Assembly: GCA_021397835.1 (NCBI GenBank)
Contig: JAJFZO010000799.1
Location: 2,728,001-2,792,000, forward strand
Direction of reading: 5' to 3'
DNA: 64,000 nt
Origin: Moringa oleifera
Taxonomy: Eukaryota; Streptophyta; Magnoliopsida; Brassicales; Moringaceae
Below are positions 12,576 to 25,200 of the stretch, piece after piece. Position numbers and translations under genes: made by a program. The first letter of the stretch is position 1. The number at the start of each line of letters is the position of its first letter. The notes below the pieces were generated by a model. The model was given only the letters and a program-made list of their open reading frames with translations, was not told the origin of the DNA and did no database searches.

Positions 12576-15500
12576 TTAATATTCATATAATCATATAAAT
12601 TGTTAAACCAAAAAAATGAGAGTTGAAAGGAAAACCATTTAATCAATTTAAAAGGTGATGAGCGAATGAAATTAAATATATAATTAACTATATTAACAAA
12701 GAATATTAATGTCAATAACTTTTGATGAAAAATATTATAAATTGAGAACATATTAATAAAAAAATGAAACTAAGTTATCATTAATTTAAATATTAAGTGC
12801 ATGAAAACATATATTTGAAATAATAAACACAACTCAAAATCGATTTGGAACTTCATCAAGTTCTTTTAATCTAAACATCGTAACTTACACATAAAATTAT
12901 AAATAACCACAACATATAATTGGTTGTGAATAACAATTACCCAAAAAAATGATATATGATCAGGTGTTACTAAAGTTGATGTTAGTATAATTTTAAAAAT
13001 ATTAGATATTTATTTCATTTTATATGATTAGAAGTTTTAAAAATATTTTAAACCATTGAAAACTGATAAAATCTTGCAAAATAGAGTATGTGAAGTATGT
13101 GGCAAAAATAATCAAATTCAGTATTTTAAGATTTCTTAATTTTTATATTTATAGATAAAATTATCTTTATAAGAACAACACTAATTAAATTAGGAAGAGT
13201 CTTTCAAATCTCAAAAGTTAGTAGTTCCAAAATCTATTAATCTTAATCTAAGCTACACACACCTAGCTAAACAAATTCCTTGATCTTTAATAAATTTTTA
13301 TTTATTCTTCTTTTTTTTTTCAATAAATCATCAAAGTATCAAATAAAATTTGGTTGTCAGAAACATATGTATATGAAAAAAAAACTCATGTGTTATTTTA
13401 TGCTTATGAGAATGATTTACGGGTTTATATTTGAATTTTGAGCGTAGAAACAAGTAGCTGATATCTAAAATGGTTTTATTTTAGTGATTTTGTTGAACTT
13501 ATGGTTGCTTATTTTTTTTGAATATATTGAGTTTCTATTTATGAATTTATATGCGAATTTTGAGTATGAAATTAGTAGTTTTTGTTGACATAGAGTTTCA
13601 TTATGTGATTTTGTTGGATTATAGTTGATTATCTCTATACTAAGATTGAGTTTATGTTCAACGTAACTATCATTGCCTACTTTATGAGTTTGTCTTATTC
13701 ATAACTTTTTTATATGACTTTTTTTTTTTGGTGGTAAGATGTTATCATATTATGATTCATTAATTTTTATGTCCTCGTGCTTCTTTGTAACTATAGTATC
13801 TTATTTCATATTTTTCGTGACTTATTTTACATAGTATTTGTACTGTAATTATCTTACTGTATTATAGATCTATTTTACTTTTTGGTAAACTTATTGTAAT
13901 GTACTTGTGACATATTATTTTATTTACTATTCTTGATTTAATTTACTCAACGTTTGTGACTTACTTTTTAGTATTTGTAATTTATTTTATTGTATTTATA
14001 GTTTATTTGTAAAATATTACAAAAACATCCATCATTTACTAATATTTATTGTTTACTAATTTATTAATTTTTTTATTTTAACAAATTATAAACTGAAGTA
14101 AATTAGCCCTCAAGATCTAAAATACTCGTGCATGATAGCATGACCCCAGTATTTTTAGATAAATGTCATTCGCACAATTTAAAATGTTTCTCAATAATGT
14201 TAATAAAGGGAACTAGTAGAAGTAGACGTTTATGAAATGTTGTTTCAATGATTTCTTCAAATATGTATACTATATTAACTTTTAGCACGCAAATTATACA
14301 CAACTTGTTATTGAGAGAGATGCATCATGAAAAATCTTATAAGATGTGTTTTTTGCTCAGTAAAAAAAAAAATGTTAGCTTTGGTAATGCTTAATTCTAC
14401 ATTGACATAAACCTCAAGTTTGGTGCCTTTTTAAACACCACCCTCTGTCAAATCATTGAAGGTGATATTGTTGTATAATACTTTAAAAGGAAGGAAAATA
14501 TGAAGCTAAAATTGTGAAATATAAGTTGTTGGTTGAATTTCATGAGAAAGTTGATGCAATAAAGCTATTCCTTTTATACATCTTTACATGATTTTTTTAT
14601 ATGCTAAAATGAATAGATCTTAATCGCTACTAAATAATTGTACTTTGTTAATGATTTGGATATTTTCAACAATTTATATAAAATTCTTATTATATCACTG
14701 ATCGAGTTTCCAGGCTACAATCAATAGTTTTGACTTAATTGGTAATAAGATAAGTTTAGATTTAATTAGATCTTGTTGGTAATTAGTAATATATTAATGT
14801 TTATTTAATTTTAATTTAATATAGTTCTAATTATATAAATTTAGTTTTCTCATCTTGATTTTATTTATGTTGGCAACTTAAACCTTTTGAGATCATATCA
14901 AATTTAGCGATATGTGAGATAAAGTATATGAATCAATGACAATCTATTACCTTGCTTTTTATAAGGGAAGTTCGATAAGAGGCCTTACTAGAAAATACTT
15001 TATTGTGACTTGCTTAGTATATACATAATTTATTTATTATCATCTAGAATTACTCTTAGTTGACTCGAAATGATGAGTTTTAAGGGACTTGCAAAGCAAA
15101 TAGGAATGCTTTGACGTTCAAGTTAGTAAGTATTCCAAATAATTCCTCAAGAAGATTAATATGTACTTGCGGTCTTTCACAAATAGTAGTGTTAGAGTGA
15201 GCTAAAGAATAGTTCGTCCTTTATAGTAGATTGGGACTTCGTATGTTATTAACTGTTCATCATGACTTGTTGCTTTGTGGGGTAAAAAGTGAAAGGTGAT
15301 CTTATAGGGTGGTGAATGCCTGTTAACGAGCTAACTTAGTAAGTTGACGTGCCAAGTCAATTTGATCAACTAAATCTAACTTGGCTTGGTGTAGTGAGTA
15401 TGGCTAAGTGATCGTTACATAGACAAATATTATATGGGTATATCACTTGCCCTTAAACATATAGTTTAAAATTTTGAATTGACCACTAATCAAGTCAATG

Positions 15501-17940
15501 TTTTAAGCTATATGTTTTAAATTGTTTGTTTTTGTGTCATCAATAGTTTACCCGACCTGAAATTTTGTGAAAAATTTACCCAACCAAAAAGATTATTTTG
15601 GGGTATGTTTTGCATATGATTGTTGAGAAAGACCTTGCTCTACCCTTATAAGAGTGAAAAATATCATAGCATAAGTGTGAGATGAGACCAATATATATAT
15701 ATATTGACAAAGATAAGGCTAATTCTTGTTGTTGCCCTTAAGCGTTAGCGGCAATACAACAAATGAAAGTGTCCTCAAATGAAAAACAATTTATAAAAAC
15801 AAAAACAAAAAAACAAATGGATTTCGCTACTATTTAAGGATGAAAAAACAAAATGAAGCTAGAAAAAAATAATTTTTAATTTTTTAGATTGAATTTAATT
15901 ATTTTTAAGAAAAATAAATATTTTAAAAGAAAATAAAAAAATTATATATCTTTTTACAACTATAGAATGATATTTAATACTTGAAAAATTGTCTTTAGAG
16001 TTTTCTTTAAAAAAAAAAAAGAAAAAGAGAATAATTCAGGAAAACAAAAACAAACAATTTAAGCTCCTCTTTATTTCTAACTCTCCATTTTCTTTTTTCT
16101 TTTTTGGGTGGCACCTCATCATTTTTTGCTAATATTGTTTCAATTTTTTGAATTTTTTATCCTCATTTTATAGTTAAACATATTAACTATTAACATATAA
16201 AAATGTTAATTATCAAAGTATATTTTTATATCACTAGAAACATATCACCTCCAACAAGAAAACCATTAATAATTTGAGATTGCTATCAATTAGAAAATCC
16301 ATCCTTTTTGGACCGTCAATAAATCAATTTTGGCTGCAAATATAAAATTCCCTAACCAATATAATTACACATTTGAACAAAAGCAAAAAAGCCAAAACTA
16401 GATTCCAAAATATAAGGTAAAAAAACTGTAAGCATCAACATATTTGGGACTGGTTGGTGGGTCCTGCTGCCAACTGCTCATCTGCAACACTAATTGTGAC
16501 CAGAGATGCTTTAATTCCACAAATGAAACATCTACCCCCCTGCCCCTTTCTTCTTCTTTTCAATCCAATTTTATATCTTGTTGTGATTTTTCTTTTTTAT
16601 ATTTAAAAAAAGAAATTTTTTTTATATTTTTAAAAAATTTATATTCTTTTATATAAATTAATGTTATGAACATGCTCCTTGCTTCAAGGATAAGTTGTGA
16701 AATTATTGATTTCGTGTGAAATTGTCTTTTATCTTATAAAATTAAAATCTTTTACATTACTTTTTAGACCCATTGCAAAAGACAAAAAAGTCACACTAAA
16801 ATTACGGAAAAATCCTAGATTTTTTTAATTTTTAATTTTTTTAAAAATAAAAGGTGCTATCTTGCCGCTATTTTTTTTTTTTTTCATAATGGTGCTTTTG
16901 GAGTATGTAATGCATGGGCCCTTTTGTCTTCATCAACCTATGAGAAGGAGTATATTTGTGGTTAAGGATTGCTTAATTTAATTATAAGTTGATTATGTTA
17001 AGAAAGAAAAGGTTGTGATTGATGATTCATCAATCATTATACTCTTTATATATGCACATGGATTTTATAACATTTGCATCTAAATCAACCATTTGTATTT
17101 ATGCCACAAAGGTGGGTTCTCTTGCGCATGCGCAATTTGCACGATCCAGAAAAAATAACTATTTTCAATTGGTTATGTAAATCAATTTTAATAAAAATAA
17201 TGGTCGATAATTATACAAATTAATGTTTAAAATGAAAAAAATTAATAGATAAGAAATAAAAAATTCAAATTAAATTCAGAGAAAAAATAAAAAAAATCTT
17301 GATATTCCCCCCTTGTATTTTAGTTGAAATGATAGAGAAATAAAAGGTAAAAAAAAAATTGAATATTAAGTTTCAAAGATGATGATGAAAAAATTCAATT
17401 TTTTCATGTTGACCTTAAATAAGAAATTAATTTTCATCTTATTTTTCCTATTATATTTTTACTCTTTCTGTTTTTTTCTAATCTATGAATCACGGGGTGA
17501 TTTTTGAAGAGTTTAATCTTAAATATGTGTTAGGAAAATAAAATCATTTTACTTAATAAGTTAATTTTTTAAGTTAATATCCTGATTATTCATGATATCA
17601 AATTTAAAAATTAATTTATTATTAAATATCGTGCTAAGTATTTTCATTTAAGATGTGAGCTTTAGACATTAAATATTTCATATTAAATAAATAAATAACA
17701 TCAAATTTTAATAAAAATATCAATGAAATATAAGTTTTATAATAAAAAATTCCTCCATTTAATAAATTAATTTTTTAATTGATTTTCCTACTTTACAACA
17801 CCCAGCGTTAAAATAAATAAAATAGCAAAAGTACCTCATTATAGGTGGGAAATAAATTATTAATAATTTAAAAATATAAACCATAAAAATTAAAAAAATA
17901 AATAATTATATTAAACAAATTAATAAATAGAAAAATAAAA
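12576..17940. other. Long AT-rich intergenic tract, no gene recognised
   Basis: Apart from the tandem duplication at 13412-13659, I see only AT-rich DNA with homopolymer runs and short AT microsatellites such as the one near 15690. Open frames are short and without family resemblance, including a 70-codon frame at 16444 with a cysteine-rich start. The part at 14700-15450 is less AT-rich and may be an old mobile element, but I could not define its ends. Confidence 0.5.
13412..13659. repeat. Imperfect tandem duplication, ~122-bp unit
   Basis: Two adjacent copies share blocks such as GAATTTTGAG (13433 and 13555), GTGATTTTGTTG and ATTGAGTTT at a constant offset of about 122 bp. The copies have diverged considerably. 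Confidence 0.7.
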
Positions 17941-17949
17941 TATTTTGAA

Positions 17950-18430
17950 ATGGGAGATTAGGGTCGCAAGTTAGTTGGCATGTAATTGGTGGGCGGCTTT
18001 TCTTGTCTTTTAGCGTTCAATGCATAAAGTAGGTATAGTTTCTCCTGCAATATGTCATCCCCACGCGCTTTCTGCCAACTACCACCATTAGAATGTTAGC
18101 ACAGTGAGGCAGAGCGCGTGGGCCAATATTTAGTAACCCGCGCAACTGACTTCCGACCCAACCTTATCCAATCAGAAATCGAAAGCAGCGAAAAAGTTGC
18201 TATTATTGTGTTCTCATTGACGCGTATCGAGGAGCGTGGTTTAAATTTCGTGCCAGTGGAGGACCACTCTCCTGCCTCGTAGTGTTACTGCCAGTCCACT
18301 TGCAGTCTTCTTTTTCTTCGGAAAGGAGTTCTCTGCCATTTCAGTATTCCACTTGTTAATTCTGCAGGCGAAGTTGTCTGATTTCATGCTCTGTGATATG
18401 GCACCATCAATTATGAATGGAGAGGCTTTT
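17950..18430 (+). promoter_or_regulatory. Promoter-like GC-richer island without a gene body
   Basis: Within very AT-rich surroundings this segment has normal base composition, several CpG and GCG clusters and a CCAATC box near 18168. It is followed by T/C-rich DNA and a short ATG-led frame near 18388 that would run into TTTTAG. It looks like the promoter and first exon of a plant gene, but no downstream exon with a known domain follows before 19.5 kb. It could be an orphaned promoter, a non-coding RNA start or a captured fragment in a transposon. Orientation is inferred only from the CCAAT box. Confidence 0.35.
18060..18122. other. GC-rich inverted repeat (hairpin)
   Basis: The segment CACGCGCTTTCTGCC at 18062-18076 pairs with GGCAGAGCGCGTGG at 18108-18121, with one small bulge and a loop of about 31 nt. 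It stands out in an AT-rich neighbourhood. Confidence 0.7.
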
Positions 18431-19850
18431 AGATTTCTTTTTTATTTAATATTTACATTATAAAATAATATATAATTACTTTTTTCTTCAAACTTTATAG
18501 AAACATATTGATAAAGTAAAATATATTTATAAATGCAAACTAAGACAATATCTATTTACACCAACAAAATTGGATTTAATGGAATTTTGCACTGTGGCAA
18601 CTATATTTCAGGAAAAATGTGGGGAATTTAATTATGTTATTTTTAAATTTTTTAAAATAGACATTCTGTGAAGATGTTTTTAATTATATTAATAATAATT
18701 GTTAAAATTATTCAATTTTGATTATGTCCCACAATTTCATTAATACAATCTTTTAATTTAGATCATTTTCTAAATTGTTTCTCAATGAATAGAGATTATG
18801 TTATACATATATATGTAATACCCATAAAAAAATTATCCGGTTTTAGGCCAAAGCATAAAGTTTTTGGGCCAAAAAAAGAGGAAAAAAGAGTGTAAAGTTA
18901 AAGTTTAGTGTGCGGTGCCAAGTATCACTAAAGTTAGAAAAAAGAAAAATGTTATGATAGAATGAAAAGTAATGAAAAATTGTTGAAAGATATAATTAAA
19001 ATATAAATTATATAATGGATTTTGTAATTTAATCTTGTAAGTATAAGAACATATGGGCAACTAGCAGTTTTGTAAAGGAAAGTGCATAGGAGGCTTTTGG
19101 CATGAGGATTATGGTACTGCCTGCCCCTAACAGTATGCAGATGTTGTGTGTTCTTGGATCATGGGTCGATAACATTTTAGGACACATTCCTAAAGTGTCA
19201 GGTCCTTTCCCTGCTTGATAAGGTAAATTGTTTGGGCAATCAGAAAATAAGTTTTTTTCTTTTTTTGGGTGATGGAATATACATTTCCAAACTCCTTACT
19301 GGGTCCATAAGAAAATGAAAGAAGCTTTTTCATTGGCAGAATTTGAAAGGTTCAAGAAGAACCATGCTAAGTGAGGTCACAATCTCTGAGGCATTTTTCC
19401 ACCAAATGGGCTGCCATGTCATGGCACCAACCCATCAAACCAGAACTATATGAACATTAACCATTTCTACTTATCTGCAATTTGAAGACAAGCAGATGCT
19501 TTATTAAGAATGAGAGTTGAACTACTATTTAACTTCTAGACCTGGAAATACAGGCATAGATGCAAATGCTGCCAGAAGAATTGAGTCGTTATTTATCAAG
19601 CACAGCTATTATTAATACAATAATCACAAACATCTCTTTCTCCTTTCTCTTCAGCCGTTTCAAGCCAAATCCGAATCAGTTTGTGGTCCGTTCAAGTTCT
19701 GCCAACAGCGCGAATGCAGCATCTGAAAAACTTTCATCTTCACCGACATAAGCAGGTCAGTGCACAAACAGGCACTTTCCAGAACAACCAACAGTGGCTT
19801 ATCGATCATGACAATACATTCTACTGTAATCAAATTGCATTGAAGATTTT
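18431..19850. other. Intergenic DNA downstream of HMGA-like gene
   Basis: This is mostly AT-rich. A sequence beginning TGTAATACCCAT near 18813 resembles the start of many plant LTRs, but no partner was found. The stretch 19060-19450 has balanced composition and looks less decayed, yet I recognise no coding content. Two overlapping short frames near 19560-19866 are not supported. Confidence 0.4.
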
Positions 19851-20050
19851 AAATGAGTACAGATAAAGCATAATTTATGGTCATACAAAATCGAACAAAC
19901 AACAAACATCCACAAGGACTAATAGTTCTGAAGCATTCTATTCCCTTTACATCCTGTTTCTAGGTTAGACAATTGTACAAGGCTACAATTACGCAAATGA
20001 GAATCCTAAAAGCATGAAGAACCACAACAGCCATCATTATCAGCTTTCTC
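19850..20050 (-). other. Probable 3' UTR of the HMGA-like gene
   Basis: The balanced composition continues for about 200 bases after the stop at 20051-20053 before AT-rich DNA resumes. On the coding strand ATAAAT-like and AATGTA-like hexamers occur, but the poly(A) site cannot be fixed from sequence. Confidence 0.4.
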
Positions 20051-22158
20051 CTAATCTTGGAACACTTGATGCAGGAATGGCTCTGGTTCCAGTTGCTGTT
20101 CTTGTTGCTCAGGTTCCTGCTCCAACGGTATATCAATGTCCATTGCCGCAAGCCCTTCTAACTCTTGGATGGCTGCAACTGCATGGTGGTTTTCATTGCC
20201 CAACTGATGTTTCAGCACGCCTACCGCTTGCATGACTCTTGATTGCTGCCAACGGCACAATTATAGCATCAAAAAAGATTGCCAAGTAGGCTACTGAATT
20301 CATTTAAAGCTCAAGGACATTGTTCTTCACTTACAAAGAATTCAAGTTTTCTCCTGAGTTCTCCATAGGCAGCTTCAGCTTGAGCTTCAGCAGGACCCCA
20401 AGGCACATTCTTTGTTCCACAATGGGCAATAAGAACAACAGATGTTTAACAAATATATAATCGTGAAGTAAAAACAAGTACCCGAATTGCTTAAATAAAA
20501 TAACAATCTTACAATTCTATTAGATTACTTAAATTGAATTAACAGCTTATACGCCTCTGCCCTCAAATTACTCAGAAACAAGTGACTAGCCAATGAATGT
20601 AATTTACATCTCATTGTGTTTATTCCTTGCATTATCATAATTTCACATGCAGACACAACTTGAGAATAAATAATCCATAATGAGTTCTTACTAAATCAAA
20701 TTGGAAATTAACAACCAAACACCCACCACTTGCACCCAACAAAAAAAAAAAAAAAAGAAAGATATCAAACTCTCCTGAAAAGTGAAATTTCAATCTAGTA
20801 CTAACTTCTTATAACCAAACAGGGGACTACCAGAGACCAAATAGTCATACACATTTGCACTCGAGCGAAATCCACTCCCTATTTTCGACAAGACAATGCA
20901 AGAAGAAAGAGAAAAGAGTGTTTGAAATCAACATAAACAGGAATCATCTGCCAACAACCCACCTTTTGCATTCAACATCCAAGAAAGCAGACATTTATCT
21001 TATTATCGCACATTTAAAAGCAGGAAGTAAGCGACTTCATACCTTCTTTGGCCTGCCTACCGGCTTTCCCGTACTCCTCTTTGGCTTCATGGGTCTACTA
21101 ATACCACTCATCTTCGGCGGACGTCCCCGCCGTTTCACCTGCACCACACCTCCCCCGAGAAGGGTCGCTGGAGGGTCGACTTTCCTCGGTCTTCCTCTAG
21201 GCTTTGGCATGTTTGGCGAGAGACCAAGAAGACTTGCATTAGGACCTACCAGAGGCTGGGCCTTCGGGCGTCCACGGCCCCTCTTCAGTCCACCAGTGCC
21301 CATCGAACCCAACGAGAGGGTCTTGGGTTTCTTGGGTTTCATTGGGCTCCTCTTTGCGGGAAGAACTGACCCACTCTTCCTAGGCCGACCCCTACCTCTC
21401 TTTCCAACCACAGAACCCTGTAGCGGTGGGTTGGGCTCCATCAATATCCCAAAAGCAGTCATCGCTGGCTGATGGTCAGGGTTTGGATACTGATTGGGCT
21501 GCCCATTGAGTTGAACATCTGAGAGGATTATGCCTTGAGATTCGGGTTTGGGCTTGGGGGGCCTACCGCGGCCCCTTTTGGGCCCAGAAGAAGAGGCAGA
21601 TGCGACTGCCTGTTGATGGTTGTTATTAGGCAAATCAGATCTCGAAGGAGCGGAGCTAGTCGGAGATGAACTGAGGAGCTTGTAAGATTTCTTGACCATG
21701 ACGAGGACACCGGCGTCTTTCAAACGCTTCAGGTTATGACTCAACAAGGCTGAGTGAGTGGGCGGTAGGTCCGAGTAGACCTGCTCTATGTACTTGGCTA
21801 TGGCCCTCTTGCTTGAACCATCCTTCTCCTTCAACGCCGCAATCGCCGAACAAATCATCTGTCAACCAAACCCAACAGAACAACACAAACGAACATGACA
21901 AAACTAAATAGATACATCTGTATACAAAAGACACCAGAGAAAGAAAGACTTCTTGGTCTAAATTGTTTTAACACAGAGAGAGAGAGAGAGAGAGATGATG
22001 CTTACGTCAGCGTAAGAAGGGTGGTTGCAGGTGGGGGCGACGGCGGGGGTGGGGTTGGCAGCATGGGCGATGTGGTTGTGAGTAACGGCGTTGGCGGCCG
22101 TGGGCAGAGGATGAGGAGGAGACGGTGGATCTATAGACAAAGAGAGAGAAGGGTCCAT
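20051..22158 (-). CDS. Linker-histone/AT-hook (HMGA, HON4-like) protein
   Basis: This is a chromatin protein that would bind the minor groove of AT-rich DNA in the nucleus. Four coding exons join in frame with GT-AG introns: 22158-22006, 21858-21043, 20409-20335 and 20245-20051, giving 412 aa. All three junctions are phase 0. Residues about 45-112 form a winged-helix linker-histone H15 domain (HPSYADMICSAIAALKEKDG through SYKL). Five AT-hooks with GRP cores lie near residues 150, 208, 248, 273 and 296, with a weaker VGRP near 320. The C-terminal part (VPWGPAEAQAEAAYGELRRK through AIQELEGLAAMD) resembles the conserved tail of HON4/HON5-type plant proteins, and the end is Glu/Gln-rich. The start at 22158 is chosen because exon 1 (MDPSLSLSIDPP) fits this family; the ATG at 21858 would begin inside the H15 domain. 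The gene symbol is left open because several paralogues share this layout. Confidence 0.9.
21973..21996. repeat. (AG)n microsatellite in intron 1 of the HMGA-like gene
   Basis: About eleven AG dinucleotides lie inside the first intron, a few bases past the donor site at 22005-22001. Confidence 0.9.
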
Positions 22159-22290
22159 CGATTGGAGATGTGCTCTTGTTTGTTGTGGGCTTTTTTTTTT
22201 TTTTTTTCTTGAGAGAGAGAGAGAGAGATTAAAGAGATATTTTTATTTGAGAGAGAGAGAAGAATAAATGGGAAGGGGTGGAAATGGAGC
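22159..22290 (-). promoter_or_regulatory. 5' UTR/core promoter region of the HMGA-like gene
   Basis: Upstream of the start codon the coding strand carries a run of about 18 A and two (CT)n tracts, seen on the plus strand as poly-T at 22192-22208 and (GA)n near 22212-22230 and 22250-22260. CT-rich leaders are common near plant transcription starts. No clear TATA box was identified. Confidence 0.5.
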
Positions 22291-22299
22291 ACGAACCGG

Positions 22300-25200
22300 A
22301 CCGTTTGAGAGGATGATGATATTTACTTAATGAGCGTCCTTCGGTTTTATGGAAGTGGTGGCGTGGCCTTTTCTTGTCTTTTTTCTCTTTTTTATTCTTT
22401 ATCAGTTTTCAACTTATGACTTATCTCCCGAATCAGTGACTCGCCCCCCGCTGCCCCCTTATGGTTTTTGCCCTAATTACCAATTAGGTGACAAATTTAA
22501 TTCCAAAATTAATAACAACTAAAAATGTAAATTTTCAATTTTATATTTTTTTAAATTACTGTGTTTAATTTTGTTTTCAAAGATGTTTTAAAAGTCAAAG
22601 ATCAAAGATCAAAAATTAAAGATTATTCTTGAGAAAATTTCTAATGTTTCTAAGAAGTTTTTTTTTTTACAGCAAAATTTACCTTTTGAGAAGGATTTAT
22701 GATGCTGACATTTTCTATAATTAGTTCTATGAGTTACCATAAAAATGATTTTCAGAGAAGTTACTTTGAAAGTTAATTTTTAAAACTATGATTAAAGAGA
22801 TTAAATATTTGTTTAATAGTTTTTTCAATCCATTTATTATATTACAAAATATGATTTAAGGGAAAATGAAGTTATATTTCCGTCATTTGAAGTTAAAAAA
22901 ACTTAACAAATAATTTAAAATAAGTAACAAATAAAATCATGAAGGGCTCAATTCAAAAATTTGTCGTCCAAACTCGACCTGACCTTTTGATCCAACAGTC
23001 TTTATAAATTAACGGATGGGATTAAATTCGCTCATTTTAAAAAATATGACTTATGACTTAGCCACGGGTTTAATTATTATATTGTATCTGAATTATTTTT
23101 TGGTCTCAAACTAGTTTTGTGTAGATTATTTTTGAGCCTTAAATGGATTTTATTTAGATTTTATGTATATTTGTATAAGCCTAATAAAGATATTACATGA
23201 GTCTTAAATGAGTTTTATTATATTTTAACACATGTGAATTAATATTTTATAAATTATATTATTTATTATTTTTAAAATAAATAATATAAAAAACTATTTG
23301 TACATAATATTAAATAAATAACTATATTTAATTAAATAAATAACAATTTTGAGAAATTGATGTATTATTATAAGATAAGTACATTTGAACTAAGTTGATC
23401 CTAACTCATTTGTCAATCATATATAATTTTTAATTTTATTATCTAAATAAGTACGTCTTTAAATTAATTACGTAAGCTTATATCTATTATACAACTTTCA
23501 ATTTTCAAGAGAACTAGTATCATTAAATTTAGCTTGACATATGTTGATATTTGCTAATTGTTTTATCATATCTTTCAATATTGCATTGTTTTGCATTCTT
23601 TTATTCGTTAAATTCAAATCCTTCAGATATCAAAGTGCTTCAATTATAGAAAGTGTTAGATTCGTTTATGTATTTTGACAAATAATGATTATAAACTAAC
23701 TTAATTATACATAAAAAAATAAAACTTATTAATAATTTAATTAGGTAGGCTTAAATATGAGATTTATTGGCCTTAATGGGTTGATTCAAATAACCCATTT
23801 ATTCATATTAACATGTTGGCCCAAATACAACTCAATCATATTATATTTTTGGTTTTAATGGGCTATCGATTGTGACCCAATGATGACCCTTAACAGGCCG
23901 ACTCATCAAATGACTTGTTTTAAAATTTTAAGTTATGGCCCGACCCATTATTCAAATGAATGATCTTGACTCGGTCTTATTAATAAATGAGCCAGGTTAA
24001 AGCTCGTTGGACTGAGTTATAATTGGGTTGACCCGCGAGCCATGTATCAAATGATAAGCCTGATAAAACCATGAGTAGAAAAGACAAGTTCACTAGATAA
24101 TTCCAAGGAAACTCTATGTAAATCATTCAAAGTCATATTTTGATAAAAATATGAATTTGAATTAACTTATCGGATTGGTTTGTGGTGATTTTTTTTTTAT
24201 TAATATGAATTTGAAACAAACTTGTCTTTTATGGACAATAAGTGAAGTTTTTCTTTGCTCAACATGAATTTTTTAAGAAAAAATGTATGAAAAATTGAAG
24301 TAAATAACAAATAGAAATATAAGCACAAAAGATAAGTCTATTACATTAGTTAAATTCACACATTTGGATGATCTATCAAATATTTAATTTTATGTTAATT
24401 TTTTTATACCTATCAATTTAAATGATTTGACAAACTTGTCTTTTACGCTTAATGAATAAAGTTACATTTTATCTAAGGTAAATTTTAAAAATAAATAAAA
24501 CAAATAAATTAAGCATAAAAATAAATTTGTCAGATCATTCAAATTCATAACTTAGATTAAAAATATGACTTTGAATTATTTGACATAATTGTCTTTTGTG
24601 CTCATTTTGCTTTCCATGACTTACCTCTGATTTTTTATGTGTATTTTTATGATAAATATGACTTATCAGATTTACTCTATGTTAAATTTTTGTTATCTTA
24701 ATAACTGAAGAAAACCTGTTATTATCTCTATTTATATAGTAAGAGTTGAAATCTAATTTGATAGTATATATTTCTCTAGTTTCATTTATTGTATAACAAA
24801 ATATACGGTTTTGTTAAGCAAAAAATCTCTCTAATTTCATTTACCATATCCCTCTTAGCAAAATTAGATCGCAAGATATTATGGTATGACATTTGAATTC
24901 TAACGGTATTTATTTACTAAAAAGTGCATACAAATGGTTTATTGATAGATAGAGTAATTTACCAAAACAAAACTTGTAGATTAGTCATCCTACTTGAAAG
25001 AAAACTTGGTCCTTAATAATTCCTAAAAAAATATAAATCTTCCTATGAAAACTAAGATGACACATTCTTCCAATTATGAACAATCTCATTGCTAGAGGAA
25101 TCAATGTTATCAGAGAATGTCTTGAATGCTACCAACATGATGAAAGATATATCATCGTTCTAAAGGGATGTTACTTTGCAAAAAAGTGTGGATATCATTC

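Noticed and set aside
16444..16656. 70-codon frame with a cysteine-rich start
   Set aside because: It runs into low-complexity Phe/Leu translation of T-rich DNA and has no signal-peptide or knottin-like cysteine pattern.
20014..20235. Plus-strand 73-codon frame
   Set aside because: It is antisense to the last exon of the HMGA-like gene.
20855..21472. Plus-strand open frame of 205 codons
   Set aside because: It is antisense to the AT-hook exon; its Gly/Pro/Arg-rich translation is a by-product of that composition.
21895..22212. Plus-strand 105-codon frame
   Set aside because: It crosses the first intron and exon of the HMGA-like gene on the opposite strand and consists largely of GA-repeat translation.
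22970..24060. Complete DNA transposon with GACC-rich ends
   Set aside because: The ends are only loosely complementary and no target duplication was found, so limits cannot be supported.
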